DNA from: an uncultured Balneola sp.
GTDB lineage: Bacteria > Bacteroidota > Rhodothermia > Balneolales > Balneolaceae
DNA: 64,000 nucleotides
Assembly: GCA_913058495.1 (NCBI GenBank)
Contig: CAJXQC010000002.1
Coordinates: 62,001-126,000 of the forward strand
Reading direction: 5' to 3'
Below are positions 57,210-64,000 of the stretch, one piece after another; positions within the stretch are counted from its first letter, which is position 1; every line of letters starts with the position of its first letter. The notes below the pieces were generated by a model. That model searched no databases. It had not been told where the DNA came from and saw nothing but the letters and a program-made list of their open reading frames with translations. The translations under genes and the position numbers were made by a program.

Positions 57210-59258
57210 ATGTCGCTAAACAGACTTCAATTCGAAAAAAGCCCCTATTTACTTCAACATAAGAATAATCCGGTAGACTGGTATCCATGGTGTGATGAAG
57301 CTTTTGAAAAAGCGGCATCAGAAAACAAACCCATTTTTTTATCCATTGGATATGCTACGTGCCATTGGTGTCATGTTATGGAACATGAGAGTTTTGAAGA
57401 TGAAGAGATCGCAAACTTATTGAACGATACGTTTATCAATATCAAAGTTGATAGAGAAGAGCGCCCTGATATAGATAGTACTTATATGACGGTGTGCCAA
57501 ATGGTGACGGGTCATGGAGGATGGCCCCTAACCATAATTATGACTCCAGATAAAAAACCTTTTTTTGCAGGAACCTACATTCCCAAAGAAGCTCGATTTC
57601 AGCGAATTGGATTAAAACAACTGATACCCGGAATAGCCGGAATGTGGAAATATGAGCCTGAAAAAATTAAAAAAGCTACAGAAAGTATTCAGGATGGATT
57701 TGATAAGTCGTTGCATTTTGAGAAAGGAACTTTCCCCGGGCTGGAAGCTGTAGAATATGCCGCTGAGCAGCTATCACAACGCTACGATGATGATCACGGT
57801 GGGTTCGGTTCAGCTCCTAAATTTCCCTCTCCACATAACTTAAGTTTCCTGCTCCGTCAGTGGTACGCTACAGGAGAAGATCGTTTCAAGCATTCGGTTG
57901 AACATACATTAACAGAAATGCGCCTTGGAGGAATTTGGGATCATATAGGATATGGGTTTCACAGATATTCCACAGACGAAAAATGGTTGCTTCCTCACTT
58001 TGAAAAAATGTTATATGATCAGGCTCTTTTAATGATCGCATACACAGAGGGTTGGCAGGTAACCGGAAATCCGTTATTTAAAGAAACTGTTTATGAGATA
58101 TTCGATTATATTTCAGACAATCTCGTTCACCCCGACGGAGGTTTCTTTTCTGCTGAAGATGCTGACTCCGATGGAGAGGAAGGTAAATTTTATATTTGGG
58201 AAGTTGATGAAATTCAAAAAATTTTATCAAAAGATGAAACAGAGTTTTTTCTGAATACTTTTAACCTATCGATAGAGGGTAATTATGAGGATGAAGCTAC
58301 TAAACAATTAACCGGCAAAAACATCCCACACCTGGAAAAATCTTTATCTAAAGCTGATTCCGAGAATTTTAATAATATCAGAAAGAAGCTTCTTTCCGCC
58401 AGAACCAACCGGTCCCGCCCTCTTCTTGATGACAAAGTTCTTACTGACTGGAACGCTCTTATGATAACTGCTTTGGCAAAAGCTAGTAGCGTATTTGATG
58501 AGGAGAGATTTCTCACCAAGGCTGAAGATGCATTCTCTTTCATTAAAGAGAATCTTTTTCAGAACGAAAACCTCTTACATCGTTTCAAAGATGGTGAAAG
58601 TAAAATTTCTGCCTTTGCGGATGATTACTCTTTTTTGATTTGGGCAACTCTTGAATTATACGAAACAACATATAATCCGGAATATCTAGATCAGGCAATT
58701 AAGTTTTCAAGAGTATTTATTGAGAAATTTTGGGACAAAGAAAGCAGTGGATTCTTTTTTACTAGCCATGACTCTGAAGAGTTACTTGGCAGACAAAAAC
58801 AGATTTACGACGGAGCAACTCCTTCCTCAAACTCCGTTGCAATGGTAAGTCTCATCAAGTTGAGCCGACTAACAGGAGAACCGGAGTTTGAAAACTATGC
58901 AAATTCAATTGGTGAGTTCTTTTCTGCAGATTTAATAAGATCAGGATCAAGTATAACCCAAGGCCTACAAGCAATACAATTTCTAAATAATAATCCGATA
59001 GAACTTGTTATCGTTGATAACACCCCACCAAATAAAGAAGATCTTTCGGGAATCAGGTCTGTATTTTCTCCTTTCAAAGTCTCCTTGTATAAAGATTCCG
59101 AATTAAATGATATTGGTAAGTTTTCCGGCTATACAGAGAAAATGGAACGAATCAACGATAGCATTACTTTTTACTATTGTTCAAATTTTGTTTGTGAAAA
59201 ACCATTTAATGATATTTTGCATGCAGAAGACCTTTTGAAATCGAATTCTTTAGCTTAA
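57210..59258 (+). CDS. Thioredoxin domain-containing protein, YyaL/SSP411-like (DUF255)
   Basis: [57 protein letters not shown]. Confidence 0.94.
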   Translation: MSLNRLQFEKSPYLLQHKNNPVDWYPWCDEAFEKAASENKPIFLSIGYATCHWCHVMEHESFEDEEIANLLNDTFINIKVDREERPDIDSTYMTVCQMVTGHGGWPLTIIMTPDKKPFFAGTYIPKEARFQRIGLKQLIPGIAGMWKYEPEKIKKATESIQDGFDKSLHFEKGTFPGLEAVEYAAEQLSQRYDDDHGGFGSAPKFPSPHNLSFLLRQWYATGEDRFKHSVEHTLTEMRLGGIWDHIGYGFHRYSTDEKWLLPHFEKMLYDQALLMIAYTEGWQVTGNPLFKETVYEIFDYISDNLVHPDGGFFSAEDADSDGEEGKFYIWEVDEIQKILSKDETEFFLNTFNLSIEGNYEDEATKQLTGKNIPHLEKSLSKADSENFNNIRKKLLSARTNRSRPLLDDKVLTDWNALMITALAKASSVFDEERFLTKAEDAFSFIKENLFQNENLLHRFKDGESKISAFADDYSFLIWATLELYETTYNPEYLDQAIKFSRVFIEKFWDKESSGFFFTSHDSEELLGRQKQIYDGATPSSNSVAMVSLIKLSRLTGEPEFENYANSIGEFFSADLIRSGSSITQGLQAIQFLNNNPIELVIVDNTPPNKEDLSGIRSVFSPFKVSLYKDSELNDIGKFSGYTEKMERINDSITFYYCSNFVCEKPFNDILHAEDLLKSNSLA

Positions 59259-59321
59259 TTTATTTAACAGTTTCAATCCAGTATGAGACTTAACTCGTAA
59301 TCTTAATCAGGAACAATAGGT

Positions 59322-59936
59322 ATGTTGTTTTTTCTTATATCTGCCATAGGTAAATTTTTAAATCAGGATAATGCCAGAGATAAAGATTTACTAAAGCGAA
59401 TTGCACGGAAAGATCCTGTTGCACTTTCACTTTTATATGATCAGTATAATCGGCTTTTATTTGGTTTGCTGTTATCCATTCTAAAAAAGAAAACGGAAGC
59501 AGAAGATTTATTGCAGGAAGTATTCAGCAATATCTGGGAAAAAGCAGATCAATACGACCCGGATAGGGGAACCGGCTATACCTGGATTGTTTCATTAACA
59601 AGAAATAAAGGAATTGATAGATTGCGTTCTAAAGTTTATAAAGAACAAAAAAAGCAGTCGACAAGTCTGGATGATGACAATGTATACCACCCATTATTTT
59701 CAAGTGAGAACAATCCATTGGAGGATACAATTTTATCGGACAGAGCAGAAATGTTGAGAAACGCATTACAAAAAATTTCTGAGAAACAAAGAAAAGTAAT
59801 ACAAATCTCATATTTCGATGGATTGAGTCAATCAGAGATTTCTGATGAATATGATATCCCATTAGGGACTGTAAAAACTAGAATGCGAGACGGAATGATG
59901 AAACTAAGAGAAATTTTATCGGGAGAGGTACAATGA
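59322..59936 (+). CDS. ECF-type RNA polymerase sigma factor
   Basis: LLYDQYNRLLFGLLLSILKKKTEAEDLLQEVFSNIWEKADQYDPDRG; region 4 RKVIQISYFDGLSQSEISDEYDIPLGTVKTRMRDGMMKLRE. Confidence 0.95.
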   Translation: MLFFLISAIGKFLNQDNARDKDLLKRIARKDPVALSLLYDQYNRLLFGLLLSILKKKTEAEDLLQEVFSNIWEKADQYDPDRGTGYTWIVSLTRNKGIDRLRSKVYKEQKKQSTSLDDDNVYHPLFSSENNPLEDTILSDRAEMLRNALQKISEKQRKVIQISYFDGLSQSEISDEYDIPLGTVKTRMRDGMMKLREILSGEVQ

Positions 59937-60730
59937 GCACTACAGACAATACAAAATTTGAAGAGCTTTGCGTCGGTTTTGTACTAAGCTCCATAACAAA
60001 GGAAGAAGAAAAAGAATTTAAATCTTTACTAGATGGAGCAACTGCAGAACAGGAACAGCTTTATCAGGATATGAAAAGTATAGCATCAGAAATGGCTTTA
60101 CTTGCATACGATCAAAAACCATCCGAAAACGTTAAAGAACAATTATTAGAAATGGCTTGGGCCTCTGTTCATGCAAGAGGTGGAGGTGCTACTGTTCACT
60201 ATCTTTCCAGATATAGAATTGCAGCAGCTGCAGCAGTCTTGTTTCTTGTAAGCTCATTAGGTTTGTTTTTCTTCAATCAAAACTTAGAAACTGATCTGGA
60301 AACACAAAAGGAATTAGTAGTTCAAAAAGAAAGAGCCATCCGTTTATTAGAGACAGAAGTCGAACAAAAATCTGAATTATTAGCAATTTTAGAAGCAAGA
60401 GATGTGGATCTTGTTTTAATGGACGGACAAGATGTAAACCCAAATGGATTTGGCAAGGTGGTATGGGATAAGGATAATGGACAAGCTTTGCTTCAAGTAG
60501 CAAATATGCCTGCCGTGCCTACTGCAAAAGAATATCAGCTATGGATTTTAATCAATGGTCAACCTTTAAGCGCCGGAGTATTTGCTGTAAATAATCCTGA
60601 AAGAGATAATTTCTTCAAAATTCAGGAACTGAATCAATCTGCAAACCAAGGTGCTTTTGCAATCACACTTGAGCCCGAGGGTGGTTCTCCTCAACCTACC
60701 GGTGCTATGTATATGCTGGGTTCTATGTAG
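59933..60730 (+). CDS. Anti-sigma factor (RskA-like)
   Basis: FEELCVGFVLSSITKEEEKEF; single TM; C-terminal WDKDNGQALLQVANMPAVPTAKEYQLWILINGQPLSAGVF; overlaps sigma gene by 4 nt. Confidence 0.93.
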   Translation: MSTTDNTKFEELCVGFVLSSITKEEEKEFKSLLDGATAEQEQLYQDMKSIASEMALLAYDQKPSENVKEQLLEMAWASVHARGGGATVHYLSRYRIAAAAAVLFLVSSLGLFFFNQNLETDLETQKELVVQKERAIRLLETEVEQKSELLAILEARDVDLVLMDGQDVNPNGFGKVVWDKDNGQALLQVANMPAVPTAKEYQLWILINGQPLSAGVFAVNNPERDNFFKIQELNQSANQGAFAITLEPEGGSPQPTGAMYMLGSM

Positions 60731-60762
60731 ATATTATATAGTATTTATTTACGAAGACTTTG

Positions 60763-60795
60763 AAAACTCCTTCCATATTGGTTGGAGTTTTTTTT
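60763..60795 (+). terminator. Rho-independent terminator
   Basis: aaaactcc...ggagtttt followed by T tract after anti-sigma gene. Confidence 0.75.
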
Positions 60796-60879
60796 ATGTC
60801 TTTTTTTAAATAAAAACCAATCCGTCTCTCAAAACCATTCGTACTTATCACTACAGAATTTATATTTAGCGATAGAGAT

Positions 60880-60914
60880 AAGGAGTTGTAGCTTGAAAGC
60901 GCAACTCCTTTTTT
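60880..60914 (+). terminator. Second Rho-independent terminator
   Basis: aaggagttg...caactccttttttata. Confidence 0.75.
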
Positions 60915-60998
60915 ATATTTCAATTCCAAATCCAATCTGAACGTAAATTTCTTTCGTAATGTTAGGTAAGTATAATAATAACTTAACTTACGAGAAAA

Positions 60999-63242
60999 AT
61001 GAATATACAAAAGATACCATTTTTGGTGACTGTTTTTTGTTTACTGTTGTTTGGTACAACTCAAATAACTAATGCACAAACAGTTTTTGAAACTACGCTT
61101 AGTGGGAGTAATGAAGTACCCACTGTAACAACTTCCGCAAACGGAAATATAACCGCTACTCTTAACGGAAACGAACTAACTGTTGAAGGTTCTTTTGAAG
61201 GACTTAGCAGTACTTATGCTGCCTCTCATTTGCACGCAGGCATGGCTGGTGAAGCAGGTGGAGTTCTTTTCGCTTTAAACGCTACAGTAGACACTGATGG
61301 AATGGGCGGAACATACACTACCGCAAATAACACTTTTACTTTATCCGGCGGTCAGGTAGATACATTAAAAGCACGCGGAATTTATGTAAATATACATTCC
61401 GAAACCTATGGTGCCGGAGAGCTTAGAGGTCAATTAGCTCCTCAAGCTGATGTTGTATTCAGAACTAATGTTTCTGGTGCACAGGAAGTACCGGTAGCTA
61501 AGACTATGGCAAGCGGCGCTCTGATCCTCGAATTAAATGGTGATTCACTATTTGTATCAGGGTCATTTAATGGACTTTCAAGCAACTATGCTGCTTCTCA
61601 TTTGCATACTGCAATGGCAGGAAGTGCCGGTGGTGTAGCAGTAACTTTAAATGCCACTGTTGCAGCTGACAATAAATCTGGAGTTTATTTAGCCGCTGAT
61701 AATAGCTTTGAACTTACCACAGATCAAAAAGCGGCACTTATGGATAGAGGCGTTTATGTAAATATCCACTCTGAGAATTTTGCTTCCGGAGAGCTAAGAG
61801 GTCAAGTTACTCCTCCGGTTACAGCTTCTTTCTTTGCCAGTTTATCAGGAAGTGCTGAAATTCCTTCTGCGAATACAAATGCCGGTGGTGCAGTTGTAGT
61901 TGAACTAACTACAGATGACTCATTAGTGGTAACTGGTACATTCGCAGAATTACAAGGCGATTTTGACGCTAGTGTTGCCGGTGGATCTCATCTGCACGCA
62001 GGGCATTCCGGAACTAACGGAATGGTTGACATATTAATTAATGCAGAAGTAGAGGCTAATTTTAAAGCAGGTGCTTATTTAGCAAAAGACAATAAATTTG
62101 CTGTTGATGCTTCTCAAATTGAGACGCTACTTAACAGAGGTTACTATGTAAACATACATACTACTACGTTTGGAGCCGGCGAACTTCGTGGGCAAGTATT
62201 AGGTGATGCCTCAGCTTATTTCAAAACGAATTTAAGCGGTTTACACGAACAACCTACTCCTGTAATTACCGAAGCTTTTGGTGCAGTAAATGTAGAGATA
62301 ACAGGTGACAGAGCTATTGTTACCGGTGGTTTTGAAGCGCTTTCAAGTGCTTACACGGCATCCCATCTACACTCAGAAAGTGTAACCGGAAGCGGTGGAG
62401 TTGAAGTAACATTAAATGCTACAGTGTCTAGTGACACAAGTGGTGTATATAATGTTTCAGATAACACATATGAGTTAACAGAAGCGCAACTTGAAGCCAT
62501 GAATAGCCAAGGTTTGTATGTAAATGTACATTCCCAAGCTGAAGCGGCAGGCGAATTAAGAGGACAGCTTCTTTTTGGTGATAATTTATTTCCTTCAAAA
62601 AGTACGTTGCTAACCCCTGCTGATGATGCAATGATTAGTGTTTCCGGAGATGTTTCTACCAGCTTCCAAGCTACATGGACAACGAGTTCAGATGTTGAAG
62701 GTGACAGTCTTACGTATACTTGGCAAGCAGCTACTGACTCACTATTTACCAATACCGTCATTAACGCTAATGTTGGTTCAAACCTGAACTATAACATAGC
62801 CTTTGGTGATCTGGATACAATTTTAGTGGATCTTGGAGTTGAATCAGGTGCCAGTGCAACAATTTACCACAGAGTAATAGCTTCTGATGGTAGCGATGAA
62901 GCATCAAGTGATACAAGATCAGCAACTTTTGAAAGAGGTACATTAACATCTAATGAAAACGATGGAATAGATACTCCAAACAGGTTCGCATTAGATCAAA
63001 ATTACCCAAATCCTTTTAACCCAAGTACAAAAATAAGCTTTTCTTTAGAAGAAGCAGCGCCAACTCAATTGGTTGTTTACAACATGCTTGGACAAAAAGT
63101 TGCTACTTTGGTTAATGAAAGATTAAGTGCAGGTAACCACACCTTCAATTTTAAAGCTGACAACTTATCTTCAGGTATTTATATCTATAGATTGCAATCA
63201 GCGAATCAAAGCTTAACTAAGAGAATGACACTGATTAAATAG
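60999..63242 (+). CDS. Secreted protein with four tandem CHRD domains and T9SS C-terminal sorting domain
   Basis: Signal peptide; four copies of SHLHxxxxGxxGGV...YVNIHSxxxxxGELRGQ; CTD NRFALDQNYPNPFNPSTKISFSLEE...SSGIYIYRLQSANQSLTKRMTLIK. Confidence 0.93.
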   Translation: MNIQKIPFLVTVFCLLLFGTTQITNAQTVFETTLSGSNEVPTVTTSANGNITATLNGNELTVEGSFEGLSSTYAASHLHAGMAGEAGGVLFALNATVDTDGMGGTYTTANNTFTLSGGQVDTLKARGIYVNIHSETYGAGELRGQLAPQADVVFRTNVSGAQEVPVAKTMASGALILELNGDSLFVSGSFNGLSSNYAASHLHTAMAGSAGGVAVTLNATVAADNKSGVYLAADNSFELTTDQKAALMDRGVYVNIHSENFASGELRGQVTPPVTASFFASLSGSAEIPSANTNAGGAVVVELTTDDSLVVTGTFAELQGDFDASVAGGSHLHAGHSGTNGMVDILINAEVEANFKAGAYLAKDNKFAVDASQIETLLNRGYYVNIHTTTFGAGELRGQVLGDASAYFKTNLSGLHEQPTPVITEAFGAVNVEITGDRAIVTGGFEALSSAYTASHLHSESVTGSGGVEVTLNATVSSDTSGVYNVSDNTYELTEAQLEAMNSQGLYVNVHSQAEAAGELRGQLLFGDNLFPSKSTLLTPADDAMISVSGDVSTSFQATWTTSSDVEGDSLTYTWQAATDSLFTNTVINANVGSNLNYNIAFGDLDTILVDLGVESGASATIYHRVIASDGSDEASSDTRSATFERGTLTSNENDGIDTPNRFALDQNYPNPFNPSTKISFSLEEAAPTQLVVYNMLGQKVATLVNERLSAGNHTFNFKADNLSSGIYIYRLQSANQSLTKRMTLIK

Positions 63243-63262
63243 AATTTTAATTAGTACAAACT

Positions 63263-63297
63263 AAAAGGGAGTTTGGTAATCCAAACTCCCTTTTTTT
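63263..63297 (+). terminator. Rho-independent terminator
   Basis: aaaagggagtttgg-taat-ccaaactcccttttttt, perfect 14-bp stem. Confidence 0.92.
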
Positions 63298-63325
63298 ATA
63301 TCTCTATTTTCTTAATGTCCTGAAA

Positions 63326-64000
63326 TCAGTTCCCTGACATCATCTTAAACATCAGATCTGTTACGCTGATCAGGTTAACTCCTGTTGGTATTTGAACCAT
63401 CGCTTTTGCTATACTGGACTTATTGATATTGGTAACTTCCATTACGGTTTCAGTCCCTTTTTTCCCGGTTACTTCAACAAGCATTGGAAAGTTTTTCCCT
63501 GCAAAAACCGCATCTCTTGATTGATTAACTGCTCTATCTGCTTCAGCCGGAAGGTTTTTCCATGGCTCAGCCAGCATTCCCCAGTTGATATCAATATTCG
63601 GAGTAAGCCAAACTGACATTTTTGTATCATTTTCTCTACCCGAGATAACCAGTTCGTAAGTTTTATATCCATTTATGGTTCTTTCACGGTCGGTATATTC
63701 AAAATTCATTTCGTCATTACCAGAACTCTTTGGCGAAGAACTATTACCCCATGAAAGAAACATTTTAAATAACCCTTCCACTTCTGATTTAGTGACCTGT
63801 AGTGCATCATTATTTTCCATTAACACCACAAAATCTTTTTTATCATTCCGAATCAACATTCCTCCGGAATTAAATGACTGACCAAAATTCATCTCATCTT
63901 CTCCTTTTAAAAAGATCCGATCTGCAGTTACATACATATTAAGTTGATTAACTGAAGTCTTACCACTTTCATTATCACCATAAAGGTTCATGGATATGTG
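63326..64000 (-). CDS. DUF4412-like secreted protein, truncated at window end
   Basis: Reading frame still open toward the window edge: YVTADRIFLKGEDEMNFGQSFNSGGMLIRNDKKDFVVLMENN... Confidence 0.6.
   Translation of the reverse strand, partial: HISMNLYGDNESGKTSVNQLNMYVTADRIFLKGEDEMNFGQSFNSGGMLIRNDKKDFVVLMENNDALQVTKSEVEGLFKMFLSWGNSSSPKSSGNDEMNFEYTDRERTINGYKTYELVISGRENDTKMSVWLTPNIDINWGMLAEPWKNLPAEADRAVNQSRDAVFAGKNFPMLVEVTGKKGTETVMEVTNINKSSIAKAMVQIPTGVNLISVTDLMFKMMSGN

Noticed and set aside
61080-62580. Tandem repetition that could suggest a repeat array or CRISPR
   Set aside because: Explained by four diverged CHRD protein domains; period ~360-380 nt and coding.
62351-62761. 136-aa minus-strand ORF opposite the CHRD gene
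   Set aside because: Shadow ORF over a well-supported repeat protein.

Overview
This 64-kb window is a low-GC chromosomal segment with about 60 protein-coding genes. Architecture suggests a Bacteroidota/Balneolota-like host: T9SS-type C-terminal sorting domains (NYPNPFNP...), TPR histidine kinase, TonB receptor and a SusD-like protein. The taxonomic call is inference only. I saw no rRNA, tRNA, CRISPR array, transposase or prophage module. Most content is housekeeping: pyrG, ndk, trmB, pdxH, an rlmB/TrmH-type methyltransferase, mgsA, a pxpABC 5-oxoprolinase operon, a LemA/TPM cluster, a FadE-like/TetR operon, methionine gamma-lyase/Lrp, and an ECF sigma/anti-sigma pair. The leads most worth follow-up are: (1) an NRAMP-fold transporter in the pxpABC operon whose canonical metal-binding motifs (DPGN and MPH) are replaced by GPGT and VPY; (2) a chimeric secreted protein combining YCF48-like repeats, a SusD-like region, FnIII-like repeats and a T9SS signal, with no SusC partner nearby; (3) a bacterial DUF3524 homolog of tRNA-queuosine mannosyltransferase, divergent from a DUF4143 ATPase across a 51-bp spacer containing a perfect 16-bp palindrome; (4) a compact, fully pairable three-way-junction-like RNA ending in T7 on the minus strand (43839-43919); (5) a triple GTTAAC operator candidate in front of the TetR-FadE operon; (6) several unexplained intergenic inverted-repeat elements; (7) a multidomain SRPBCC/Zn-ribbon/class III adenylate cyclase next to methylglyoxal synthase. 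I found no clear-cut new defence or mobile system.
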